The notes below the pieces were generated by a model. That model had not been told where the DNA came from and ran no database searches. It was given only the letters and a program-made list of their open reading frames with translations. Source: Oscheius tipulae (lineage: Eukaryota; Nematoda; Chromadorea; Rhabditida; Rhabditidae). Taken from it: a stretch of DNA of 64,000 bases. The stretch's first letter is position 1. Every line of letters starts with the position of its first letter. The DNA is taken from assembly GCA_037178975.1 (NCBI GenBank), contig JASJZH010000004.1, positions 1,240,001-1,304,000 of the forward strand, in the 5' to 3' direction. The translations under genes and the position numbers were made by a program. Positions 24,001 through 35,653 of the stretch are shown here, in pieces.

Positions 24001-27000
24001 TATCCGTAGGCTATCCTGTTGAATTTATTAGTTTGCTGAAGCATTCAGAGACAGTTAGTAACAATTTTTAAGTACTGTACTATGAAAAATACAAATCGAA
24101 AATGAGTGTAAAGCACCGATAAATGCAAAAATATCAATTTAAGGTAAGTTCGTGACGGGATCTGGCTTCTACAAAAAGTTTACCCGTTTACCCACAATCG
24201 AACTGTCCATCAAAAAATGGTGGCGGCTACGGTATGAAGGTCTCCTGAAACATTTTGGTTCGAAAAGAATAAAAATACGACTGATCTTGCTGAAACACCC
24301 AAAAAAACATTTTTACTTTGGAACTCTAGATAGTAGAGAAAAGTTGCGTTTGTTTTTCCCAAGGTCAAAGACTTACAAGTTCCCTGGAAAGGGACAGTAA
24401 AACATTGAGATTGACCAACGCGCAGATCGTTGAACACTTACTTCTGAGATACTTCAAACCATCGTGAAACATAGGTTTTACTGTGGTAAGCTCATCACAT
24501 ACACTAACAACCTTGGTTGAAGTTACGCTATAAAAGAATTCTTGAAACATTTTTGTGAAAAATCGAAAAATACAGCGGTTATTAGTAGAATTGCTTTCAG
24601 GAGAGAGACTTTTTTGTTCAACAAATCGTACTGTTTTCAGTATATCAAAGAATACGCATCATGCTCATGAGGTTGAGAACGTTGAACCATTGGTGTAACA
24701 TATAGTTTACTACAATACCATGCATTGAAAGGTCTTTCCAGTCGGTTATATGTATTTCTTTCTTGATGACGTGATCGAAATTATTGTTTATCCATGTTCA
24801 AGAGAGCTTTCAGCATCTGGCTGAAACTTGGAAAAGAAAAAAGTTGTCGAGATCCTGGGAAGAAGCTAACAGACACATCTGAATGCTCAGTATTTACAGA
24901 GTTCGTAAAACATTTTCGTTTAGAATAGCTTCGGCGCTCAGTAAAACCAGACATGCTCTTTAGGACAGGAAAAGGTCGGAGTGATTATTAGCGCTCAGGG
25001 TACGCACTCTGAGCGCGAAGAATGGTTTCAGCCCGGCCACACAAAAACTCCTTTTCAGGACGTGATGGCCAAGGCCAGCGGCGAGACGCAGAAGATGCTC
25101 CTCCGAAAACGAGCCGATTGGGCTAAAGACACAAATCAGCCGAAAATCGCCGCAGAAATGCTCATCTCTTCTGGAGACATGGACAAGGCCACCCAACTGA
25201 TTGTGGACAACGACTGGATGGATCTGTTAGTCTCTCGTGTTTCACCAAAACAATATGTTTAGGGCGATAAATGTCATGCGCAAGTTGGACAGGAGCGATA
25301 TTGACACGCTGAGAATGCTGGCCACATATTTCGTGAAAAAACAAGAATTCAGTCTGGCCCAGAAAATCTACTCCACGCTGGGAGACAATAGGGCCATCTT
25401 GCAGATGCATGTCAGCGCAGGACATTGGACTGATGTGGGTACTTTTTTCATGTTTCAGGGGCAGACTATAAGAGGCAGGCCTGCTTGTGAATGTACGGAT
25501 GCCTCTTTTTGTCATTTTCTGTTTCAACAACGCACTATTAGGAGTATATTTGAAAAGAACTTCTTAGTTGATTGTGTCTGTCATCGTCACATTGCTTCAA
25601 AAATTGGTTGGTCTTTGTCGTCGTCCGATATAGGTGACTTTTCGGGAACGTGGGTGCTGGGCACGGCACAATTCTTTTTTTCTTCTTGGAATAGTGTATC
25701 CAGAGCTCGCAGTTGTTTTCTCGTCGCCATCGTTTCTCAACAATTATTAATCTCTAGGCGTTCGCCATAGCTGATCGCTACCCAAAGTATGTCGAGGATG
25801 TCTACCTCCCTCATGCCCGATGGCTGGCCGAACAGGACAGGTTTGAGGAGGCTCAAAAAGGTAGGTTTTCATGAAAAGATCAGGGAAAGTCCGAGAACTT
25901 TTAGCATTCCACAGAGCCGGGAGAGAAAAGGAAGCCCTTCATGTTCTGGAACAACTCACTCACAATGCTGTCAACGAGAATCGGTTTCAGGATGCTAGGT
26001 GGGTGCTTTTCATTGATATTTTCTCTAGTTTCACCGAATCGTCATACCTAACATTGGACTAATATTTTTATGAAACACAGAAGTAATCAAATTTTGCCAA
26101 CGATAGCACCTATTCTGATTCGTGGAGATAAACTTTACCTTCCGACTCTTATAGGTTTTACGCATGATACTAGATGACTACCAGACCAATTTAGCATTTG
26201 TCTCATTCCAACTTTAGCACAGAAGTTTTATATTTTCGTTAAACCCAGGATAACTTCCCGAATACGACAAGCTCGTTGTGTTCTCGTTAGCTTCTAGGCC
26301 TGTAAAGGAAGAATTTTCTAGCTACTACCACTGGCTCCTCGGCCAACAGTACCTGGAAAAGACGTCCGATCACCCGGAACTGCTGCCAAAATACGAGAAA
26401 GCTGCCCAACAGGCTGAACACTATTTTGCCTACGACACCGTCTTCATGTATTGTGTGGGTTTTTAGTGTTTCTGACGAGAGTTAAATAGCAAGAGCAAGT
26501 TTGAAGAACGTTCAGACTGTACTAGCTAAAGCATAGAACAAAAACAATGCATCCAGCAGTTTTGTTTCACTATGTGGCCAGCAGACGCTAGAAATACTTA
26601 CTACGTTTTATGGGTCCAGGCATTCAGAGAGTTCTTTCAAAATCCTGGAAATGTGTTATATCGATTGAGTCTTTATGGTTTACATCTCCACAGGTAGAAT
26701 TGAACAAATCTGACAACTGCTTGAAGTTGTATAGACTCACTAAAACATTGAAGAGCAAACTTAGGATTTTCAAATTGTTTGCTTTTACTGTTCGGTTAAG
26801 AGTCGGGTTCGTATTTAAGAAAACGCACAAGAAAATGTTGGAGCTTGTGACAGATAGATGCTGTTCCAGTCGAGCTACCATGATAGGACCAACGATCTCC
26901 CAGAGACTCACAAACTGACTCTACTCTGGCTTGCAAAGAGTTATTGCTGTCACAAAGTATCTGTGACAATACCGCAATTAGGGCTTCAGACAGACACACA

Positions 27001-30000
27001 CAAAGAGACTTTTAGGCATCTCTACTATCTAAAGCGCGATGGTTTCTGTAGCGGACTTTGTCTGTTTGTTTGTTTGCCCGAGGCCGCGAAACAGAAGCGA
27101 GCCAATTATGTTCTTCAGAAGTTTTGTTGTCCGTTATTGCCTAAATTGGATGACAAGTCAGCTTTGAGTGTGCTCTAGAGATTGGTTTTTGTCCCAATCT
27201 TTGCAAGCCAGAGTGAAGCCACTGGAAGCCTTTTGTTACTAGAAAGCGTCGCCAATGCAAAAGAAGAGGCGGCTGGTTTTGTTTTAGATATAACTACTCG
27301 CGCTTTTCGCCCTGTTTCTGGTACAAAATGACGTTTCTCAGTTTTGCACTGTTCTGCAGAGTTGGAGCTTGGATACCCTCTACAACTCTGCCTAATATCG
27401 TTTCCCTGAACAATTGTATTTTAACCTCTAAAAGCACTACTTTAGCATATGCCCTTCACCAGTCACCCTCTCGAGACCGTGCTCAACATGGCCCGATTCA
27501 TTACAACTGCCCAGGAGACCTCGAAAATCAGCATGGTGTAGGTTTTCCTCTCAAAGAGGAGTTTCAAAGACTTTAGCTTGGTATACTACACCATCGCGAA
27601 GATTGGCCGCGAGCTGGGAGCCTTCAAATTTGCCCGAGAAGCACTGGAGAAGTTGACAACACTAAAGATTCCGAGCCATATGCAGCGACAGGTGGACATC
27701 ATGACCCTGACAATCAGGGCAAAGCCCTTCTCTGACGCGGAGTATCTACTGCCAGTTTGCTATAGGTGGGTGAAGATAGAAGCTTCAAAATAGTAAGAAA
27801 CTTGTATGAGGGTAGAATATTGCCTTGGTTAAAACACAAAGTTCTTCAAGATTGCAAATTCCAAGGTTACTGAAGCCGAATTTTTAAGCGACCTTTTTAT
27901 TTTTTCGTACAAATGTCGCGATCACGGCGATAAAATATAGAGACTGTTAGTTTTTTGAGGAAGTTACTAATAGTTTGAACTATCTTTAGAGCGTGGGGAG
28001 TAGCCCGCTCCATGGCGCTCGGCCTGTAGCCAACCCTGGTTTCAGCCACCTCGGTTTGATCCCATCAACCGCTTTACGAAACATGCAAAAAACCATGCAA
28101 AAACATTCGGTCATCGTTAACAATAGTCACACCTACAACATTGATACCCTGCAAAAATAACTGTTCATCAAAGAAAGGGTAACATGGCTGACGCAAAAGC
28201 GTGCCCGACTTTTCCAGGAAATGTACCAGTAGGATGAAAGACTTCCAGATGCGGTCTGAACAACTCGATGTCCAGCGTTCTGGCCTGTACTCACTGCAAG
28301 TCGCCCTTCGTCTACTCCATGGCCACTTTTGGTACCCCCTTGCTGTAGTAAATACATCATGTTTCAGACAACTTACCCCTTCTTGAGTTCTTTGTCGAGG
28401 AAACAATCAACGCAGAAGAGGCCAGGATCTTGATCGAGGCAGAACCACCCCTGGATGATCACGATTTTAATCCGTTTAGACAGGCTGATGTGAGTGAAAC
28501 TGGCCTGGAATGACTGAAAAACAGGCTGGAAGGGCGAAGTAAGCAAAAAATTAAACTTTTCGAAAAAAACTTGCCCAGCAAGCAGTTGTGGAACCTTCGT
28601 TTGAACTCTATTCACTGCCAGACTGAAACAGTATACATTTGATCGAAACTTGCAAGTCGCGTTGCCATAAATACCAGTTTCAATGCAATTTCCCATATCT
28701 GACCACAACGAAACATAAAAAAAACATAAAGACAATGCACTGACTCGGCAGTATTTAACTGTACATTTCAAAATATTGCGATCTTCGCTGAGAAACATCT
28801 GTCAGAAACAAATTTGAAGTAGCAGTTTCCTCCACAGCTGGTCAGTCCCCAGCGTTTTTGGGTATTATTTTTGACATGCAATTATGCGGACACCATGACA
28901 CAGTACAGACGGACGGACGGACACCATAGCGCTTTTTTTTAAAGAAAAATGACAAACCCTGGAGTGACTGTCGTCCATTAGTCTGCCGTTGTTACGCCCT
29001 GCGTGAAAACACACTTGGCATGAAAAATCTTCCCGTCAAAGTACAAAACAGTCCGATTCATGTGGTATAAGGTTTAGACTCACCTCTCAGATGAAGATAA
29101 CATCTCTAACCTGTCCAACTTTTTATACCGCTAGCTTGAAACAATATAGATTCTCAGAAGAGTTTCCCATATCTGACCATGGCGACATCATAATAGCTCC
29201 ACTGTACATTTCTAAACGTAGCGATCTTCGCTAGACCTAAGAAGCGAACTCGAGTATTTTAGAGTGAGACGAGATACGTTTTACCGCGCTACTATAGTGA
29301 GCATGCTCAAAACATGGGCAATCGGAGTGTCCTGCATGAACTATTATTGACATGAAAAATCTTCCCGTCTAAGTACAACATAGCCCTTTCTTTGTTTCGT
29401 TACTGTGGCGACATTCAAAAAACTTCACAGATTTAGACTTTTCATTCTGAGTGATCAAGGAAACATCGCAAATCTGTTCAACTCTGTATATCTCAAGCGT
29501 GAAACAATTTAGATTCTCTGAAGAGTTTCTAAAAAAAGTAGTGAAAACTACCCTGCCATGGTTTAGCACTTTTAATACAAAGAATTGGGACCATTTTATA
29601 AAACAGCTGTAAAATGTAGTCGACCCGATCCATGACGAGAGTACTCCAATTTCTCTGACCTCAGCTATACCCAATACCTGAAACATTTTTCAGAAACGAA
29701 AAAAGTGGGCACCACTCATTCTCGGCAAGGATGACTTGAATCGACTGGAAAAAGGACAGGTTCTCATTCTTCCAGTCCCGACTCCTCTCCAAACCCGCTA
29801 CTTCTACAATGCTATGCCAACAATAGCTTTGACATGTTGTGAGGCTTGCAGCAAGGTAGGGAATCTTGAGCGGACGGTATAGTTTCAACGGTTATTAGTT
29901 GGAGGCAAAAATGTGATTTTTTGGGGAAGAGTTGTTATTCTATTGATGAAACACAAAACTTTTCAATTAGATTCTGGAGGTCACCCATGGAAATTGACGA

Positions 30001-30446
30001 TAAAATAATCAAACGGAAACTGATCTGTTTCACCAAAAGTGTACACTTCCTTTTTTTGGCTGGATGTGCAATGGTTTGAATGAATTGAACAAACAATGAA
30101 GTTTACACCAAGACAATGAAGCACAAAGGTGTAGTAAGCTGAGAATAGCAGAAGAGCTAAAGCTTCTGTATTAATTCGGTAAAATAACGCGGAGAAGGCT
30201 TTGAGAAGTCATCATACCAGTGCTAGCCATACTTTTAGTGTCTACAGAAAAAATAAGATCAATCGATCTCATCCTTAGAATTGTGGAACATAACAACTTA
30301 TTTATCTGCAAAACCGAACAGCTAGTATTTTGCAGGTCTTCCAACAAGATGACTACGAGATGGCCTGTCTCCAGAAGGGCTGGTGTCCTTTCTGCCGAAC
30401 CCCACAAAGTCGAGCTGACCCCTCCATCATTCTCAACGATGAATAG
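15098..30446 (+). CDS. daf-10: Intraflagellar transport protein IFT122 (DAF-10), IFT-A complex
   Basis: Twenty-eight exons, all phase-consistent, code for about 1147 residues; the first exon with the initiator (about 15 residues) was not found. Exons: 15098-15213, 15537-15666, 15706-15859, 16783-16839, 16888-16994, 17484-17665, 17701-17774, 19557-19642, 19745-19853, 20125-20238, 20284-20454, 21301-21389, 21483-21678, 22648-22766, 22808-22906, 22946-23000, 23798-23956, 25059-25225, 25263-25434, 25758-25860, 25905-25998, 26322-26454, 27446-27537, 27577-27765, 28249-28331, 28368-28489, 29694-29855, 30336-30446. The N-terminal half is WD40 repeats ([35 protein letters not shown]). It matches IFT122 through signature stretches such as [39 protein letters not shown] and [14 protein letters not shown]-like helices follow ([36 protein letters not shown]), then LTIRAKPF and C-terminal CxxC pairs (ACTHC, CCEAC, CPFC) that probably bind zinc. 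IFT122 carries retrograde cargo in cilia; in worms it serves sensory neurons. Confidence 0.95.
15323..15375. repeat. Hairpin repeat, family A (daf-10 intron)
   Basis: AATGTTCTGCAAAGTTGTAG and GCTACACTTTGCAGAACAT form near-perfect arms around GAGCAGAACAAAT. The best-preserved copy, flanked by TTTTTAGTTTTT and AAAATGAAAAA. Confidence 0.8.
18190..18980. repeat. Diverged tandem duplication inside a daf-10 intron
   Basis: Two related segments, about 18190-18443 and 18632-18980. Both begin TGAATTCATACAAG(A/G)CAGGTC and end with GTCGAGTGGC...TACTTGATGTTTGCGTGAA(A/G)CCAAATAGAA(C/T)TGTA. The second has extra internal sequence. They lie in the 1782-bp intron between the exons ending at 17774 and starting at 19557. 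Confidence 0.75.
20991..21072 (-). tRNA. tRNA-Leu (anticodon UAG), antisense in a daf-10 intron
   Basis: Read on the minus strand, an 82-nt cloverleaf. The acceptor stem GGCGAGA pairs with TCTCGTC (one G-T) before discriminator A. The D-arm region reads TGGCCGAGTGGTCTAAGGC. The anticodon stem CTGGT/ACCAG encloses loop TTTAGGC with anticodon TAG. A long variable arm (TCTCCCCGGAGGC) is typical of class II tRNA-Leu. The T-arm is GTGGG-TTCGAAT-CCCAC. The gene has no intron and no encoded CCA. It lies in the intron 20455-21300, opposite in strand to daf-10. Confidence 0.96.
26846..26968 (+). repeat. MITE-like repeat, family B, copy 1 (daf-10 intron)
   Basis: Begins TGTGACAGATAGATGCTGTTCCAG and ends GCTGTCACAAAGTATCTGTGACA. 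Its ends are imperfect inverted repeats (TGTGACAGATA against TGTCACAGATA). Internal blocks CGAGCTACC, TCTCCCAGAGA and TTGCAAAGAGTTATTGCTGTCA recur in the copies at 39223 and 60231. Confidence 0.7.
27349..27400. repeat. Hairpin repeat, family A, degenerate (daf-10 intron)
   Basis: CTGTTCTGCAGAGTTGGAG pairs imperfectly with CTACAACTCTGCCTAATA. Confidence 0.6.
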
Positions 30447-31735
30447 TTTTATTGTTTTTGTATAAAGTTAGACTCTCTCTGCTGAATTTTCAAACTCAAT
30501 CAGAAATCATGGGTTACATTTTCGGATTCGATGAAACAAATTCCCCAAGTGGAAAAATTGTCTGAAGGTATTGGAGCGCTGGTATATGGACTCTGTGAAA
30601 CGAAAAGTTAGGTGAAATTAGAAGTAACAAGTTTTCGATTCCAACGAGGCTAGATCAGTTCGGATAAACAGTGTGACCTTTATTGAACTTGTGAAGCACG
30701 AACATGCTGTCAATTGGTAGGCAAGAGTAAAGTTTTTTTATAGTCCTGCAGTGTATTACTGTGTCCGTTTCATTCCTTGACATTCTGAAGTACAACTTGG
30801 TTTCATAGAAAATCATCTTTAAATAGAAATAGAATTTCAAAGAAGCTAAAAAGCATGGTGAACCACTGATCAAAGGTACGACTAGTATACGGACCGTGTG
30901 GAACCAAAAAAAAGGATGAAGTTAGAAGTAGCAAGTGTCCCTTTTTTTCGACTTTCGCCATTTTTTTCTTGTTTCAGGCCAGCATTACTTCCAGTATCTC
31001 CGCTATGGTTCTGCTATCCGTGAATTTTTTTCTTAGAAGCATATTTTTTTTCTTAATAACCAGCTTACCGTAGAGCTTCCTGTTTTTTGCCTCAAGAGAG
31101 CAGGTTATCTGAACATATCCTTTCCAATCTACTCTCTAACATCATCGTCCGATTTTTCACCAAGTTCCATTTTTATTTGTTTCAAGCTAGCGTGATATCT
31201 TTCTTCTTTGATCCGCTATACTTTAGGCTTCGCTGGAGTTTCCCTTTAAAATATCGTTCCTCCTCCAATCATCAGCCCGAGAAAAAAAGGTTCGATTTGT
31301 TGTTATCAGTAATAAGAAGACCGGAGACTAATCAACCAGCAGCAGTGTCGGTAAACAGGCCACCACCCGCTCCTTGTATTCTCTCTCTCACTCTAACCAC
31401 AATGATTTTGGCCCTTTTTTTTACAGTTTTCCACTGTCAGATAAGACTGTGTTTACAGCCAATCCTGTCAATTTAGAGCTCCCTACTTGGGTGTCGTAAA
31501 CGGCGCGACGACCTTTCTCTTGAGAGAGAAACCACAATTTGTGTTCTTCCTTTCTGTTAATGACTATCTCGTGGTCTGAAAGTGGTTTTTTTCTAGTTTT
31601 TCGTTAAAAAAATAGGTCAAAACTACCAAACTTTTTGAATAAGAACGGTTACAGTAGGGTTTAGAGCAGTACCCCAACCAGAACATCACTTGTAGCCGGT
31701 CTTCTCGAATGCAAAACTGCGTTTTTCGCATTATG

Positions 31736-31786
31736 AATGTTTTACGAAGTTGTAGAGCAGATAAAATGCTCCAACTTTACAGTACA
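31736..31786. repeat. Hairpin repeat, family A, degenerate
   Basis: AATGTTTTACGAAGTTGTAGAG pairs with GCTCCAACTTTACAGTACATT. Confidence 0.6.
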
Positions 31787-33849
31787 TTACAGAGGTTAAA
31801 AGTGTGAGCCAGAATGAGGTATGAGATGGAGGTTCGAACCAAAATAGTTCCACACATCCGTTTCACTGATAGCATAAATCGAGACGTTGTATAAAATTAG
31901 AATGTATAAAGAACTAGGGGATGCAAATACATTTGCAAAAACGCTGGGCTGCATAGAATTTTAACTGTTAATGTGGACATGTAGGTACATTGAAACCCGT
32001 TATATTCCAGAAGTGATAATTATCAATCTTTACTGTTGGAAAACAGGCCAAGCGTTATCAAATTCGAGGTTTGAATTGTACTTCTAATGGTAGCGCACCC
32101 CATTGATTCAGTTGGCGTGATTCCAGGAATAACATACATTATTATAATGTTACAACATACAATTTTTAATCCCTTGTCGATATGCTATCCAGATGTCATT
32201 TCTTACTCAAGATTGATGTGATACAAAAAAAAAACGTATGGACAATACGCAAACGAAAAACTGTCAAAGTGGTTTTAATATCTATGTTTCACCCGGTTCC
32301 TAAAGGGTGTTTTGAGAACAATAGTCAGTTCGTTAGTCTTTTTCTTTCAGAGAACGAAATTACAGAAGAAAGCGCAAACTCTGGAATACTACCCAAATCC
32401 ACAGAAATTTTACAAACTGGGTTGATCAGAAAGCAAATCCCTACCTTGAAACCCGGATAGGCTACTGTAGTTTCCTCATCACACGTATCGCTTCATATCA
32501 TTCGACCACAAAGTGACCAGTTATTACCCCGTCGCCTTATCAGCTCTTCCTCTTGCCTCCCCTCTCTCCCACCAGCTATCCAAGAAAACATCTTTATCTC
32601 CACTCTTTTTGCCTCCTAAGCACTGATTGTGGTTTTGACGAAGATTTTCGAATACCTCAAGCTCTTGTACACAGCAGGAAGTAGTTCTCCTAATGTTGGT
32701 ATTTCTTCGGCTTCGCCGTCTGACGATGGATTAACTGGTCATCATCTTTTTCGTAATGCCTAGGTTTCTTCTGTTTAGGAAGAAGTTGATGGTTGAAAGT
32801 ATGTTTTAAGATTAAAAGAAGGGTTTTTAATAAGAAGTTTTCTGTCTCTCTGCCTCGTTTTTTTTTCATAGTTTAGATATTCTGGACGAACCTTTTAGAC
32901 ATTGCTTTATAACGAACCTCGCGTGGAACAAGAAGTGTTATCATTTTCCAATGTTCAACCAAATACCAGTTTTGAAAATCCAGGAACACTGACTTTATTG
33001 AAGAAATCGAATCCCTTTCATTACAGATAAGCTATGAAACAACATTTTTTTCCCATATGTTCGAGAAATCCATTACGAATCACAAACACTTCCATTTCAT
33101 GCAAATCTTGAAACACGAAAGTTTTCTAACAACACATTCATCACTCTTCATCACATTTTACCTTACCTTCCAAAAACTTCTTCTCGCTGCTCAATAGGCC
33201 ATAAATGTCTGTTCGCGTTCCCGTATCAACCCATTTTTCCGTATTTTTCTCCATTTCTCTCTCGAGAAGAAGAGACTGGCATGCTCTCTGTCTCTCCGAT
33301 AACATCTTATCAGTTTTTCTTTACCCTACCTCTTTTCTGGGACCATTTTCTGGAACTTTCTTTAGTAGAAAACAGGCCCCCCGATGATGGATAGGATCCG
33401 AGTTTGTATTGATTATGTGGGGACTAATTGATAGCGCGGGGTAAAGAAATAGAGAGACTGTCTGTCTGGCGATCATTTACACCCCACTCCACGCTTTTCA
33501 TGGTTTCTGTGTATGGCGCAAAACGTGTTGCAGAAAAATCTTGTGCAGTTTATTTTGGGTTCAAGCAAGGATCGACTAGGTATCGAAACAAGTCTATCGC
33601 TTTATTCAGAGCTTGAAACGAAAAAGTCCGCTGAAATAAGAGTACATCCCGAAAGAAGTTTCGAACGATGCGAATATTATATATAAGCAGTTTTGTAGTT
33701 TCCACAAGTACAGAAAGGTCACAGTTACTGCAATTGAAGTCATACTTACCATATGTCCAATTATTGAGACACCAGTCGCTCACGCTCCTGGCGGAGTGGC
33801 CCAGTACTCTTTGGAAAACTGTTTGACTCTTCAAACTCGTCTTGTCACG

Positions 33850-33914
33850 TCTAATCTGGGATAACACTTGACAGAAAAGTCCACAAACATTGTCAAGTGT
33901 TATCCCAGATTAGA
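33850..33914. repeat. Perfect 24-bp inverted repeat, 17-nt loop
   Basis: The left arm (33850-33873) and right arm (33891-33914, containing TGTCAAGTGTTATCCCAGAT) are exact reverse complements. The right arm and the following 43 bp recur at 35586-35653. Confidence 0.9.
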
Positions 33915-34958
33915 GTTGACTTGTGTCGCAGATGGACACCGCTTGCAAATTGTAAAGGTACGATATGATTTCGAAAATCGTGATTTGCTCAGAGTTTGTA
34001 TTTTTCATGTTTCGATGTCTTCCTTAGATCAGAGCTTTATCCAATCTCTCAGTGAGTGCTTCGACGCTTTCATTTACAGTAAAACCAAGAACCGTTTGTT
34101 TCAAAAAAGTTTTGTGTTATGAAACTCACCCAAAGTAACTTGTTCAACCTTGTTATCTGTTTTCCTAAGAACGACATCCTATATCTTTTTCTGGGGGAAG
34201 CAAATGCACGAAATAGCTAGCCGATACTTAGTGTTGTCTAGTTTTTTGTTTTGAACAGTCGACCACGCCTACATTGAAGCATCAAAAGTTGGTTTCCTCT
34301 TATACAGTATCCGAAACAAGAATTTCGAAAAACTAGTCATAATCACAAAAAGGAAGATTGAAAACAGCCCTCTCTCTCTCTCTTTTTATTTTCCCGTCCC
34401 AATTTCGGAAAACAAACAAAACCAGTTTTCCAGTATCACTTTTTCCCCGATGTGGCCGGGGTAAAATGACTGATAGGGTCGCGGGAGCCACGTGGTCTTT
34501 GTGGGAATCTTGTTTCTGGTTCACGCCTACTCTTTGGGGAAGAAAAAGTTGGATTTCTTTGCTTTTTTGAACTTTATCATCAGAGAGTCGAGTCCATGTT
34601 TATCAGTTTTTTTTTCTTTCTTTTCATCACTTTTCAGTTATCCTTCTCCTGTTTACTGCTCTTGATGAAACAAAAATGTTGGGTTTGACTCCAAAAGTAG
34701 AGAACAGAAAAGACGAAAAGAAAACGGTCCCACTCCCAGGATAATTTGTTAATTTCATTGTTTTTCAGTCTGGAAGTAGTAGTCCTCTCTCATTGCAATG
34801 GACCTGAAAAATTGTAGTCTTTTTTGCTTCGAGATTCTCGGAAAAGTTACTTTGCTCCAACAGAAGAATACCGGACAAACGTTTCATTCGGACCTCTTCC
34901 AGCATATGTAGTCTTTTTGAAACGCTAAAAGTCTCAATTTGACCTAACACGTCTTACT

Positions 34959-35003
34959 AATGACATTTGCAGTTGATCTTCTGCTTAGTAGGTTCCGTGA
35001 AAC
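34959..35003 (-). promoter_or_regulatory. Ruby-type motif with YRNT start at 39 nt
   Basis: Minus-strand CATGTTTCACGG; CATT with its T at 34959. Confidence 0.55.
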
Positions 35004-35288
35004 ATGAAATACTCTTGTTTGTGTAAACGCTTTCGCATTTGCCAGTTTCGTGACAAGAGCTCGAGAATTCTGGGGTTTGATTACAGGGTCTGTAGGCAAT
35101 GTTTCCTCTCTGCGATGATCCTAAAAAGTGCAGTACATGTAGGCTTGTTGAAACATTAAAGTTTTTATTTTATCTTTTTGGAATGAGTTCAATAAGAATC
35201 ACTGTTAGAACCTCAAGAAAATTTTGTGAAACATAAAACATTTTCCTTTTGACAGTTGTTTTTGTTTCAAGTGATAAGAGATAAACCT

Positions 35289-35333
35289 AGCATTTTCTTC
35301 AAATTCTTTTCCAGTTCATAGCTTTGTTGAAAC
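35289..35333 (-). promoter_or_regulatory. Ruby-type motif with YRNT start at 39 nt
   Basis: Minus-strand CTGTTTCAAC, a full match to CTGTTTCA; TGCT with its T at 35289. Confidence 0.6.
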
Positions 35334-35363
35334 AGTAAAACGCTTATCCCTGCAGTTCTGCTG

Positions 35364-35408
35364 ATTACAATTGTGTTTCGGACTTTTGTTTACTAACCTT
35401 GGTGAAAC
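35364..35408 (-). promoter_or_regulatory. Ruby-type motif with YRNT start at 39 nt
   Basis: Minus-strand TATGTTTCACC; TAAT with its T at 35364. Confidence 0.55.
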
Positions 35409-35585
35409 ATATAATTATCAGTCAGCTATGCCGCCTGGTCTGCGGTTTTATTGAGCTCCGAGTAGACGCTCCAAATCGTCCATTGCTAAGAAACTCTCCA
35501 AGGAGCAAAAGCAATAAAACAGTGACTTGCCGACTCAAAAAAGTTTCTACTTGCATTAGCTTGACTAGTCTTGACAGAAAAACCT

Positions 35586-35653
35586 TGTCAAGTGTTATCC
35601 CAGATTAGAGTTGACTTGTGTCGTAGACGGACGCCTCTTGCAAATTGTAAAGA
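35586..35653 (+). repeat. Direct repeat copy of 33891-33957
   Basis: About 68 bp nearly identical to the segment that starts at the right arm of the inverted repeat 1.7 kb upstream. The two differ at about five positions; an upstream CTTGACAGAAAA resembles the end of the left arm. Confidence 0.85.

Noticed and set aside
28003-28080. tRNA-like stretch with GTTTGATCCC
   Set aside because: No acceptor stem or anticodon arm can be drawn around it.
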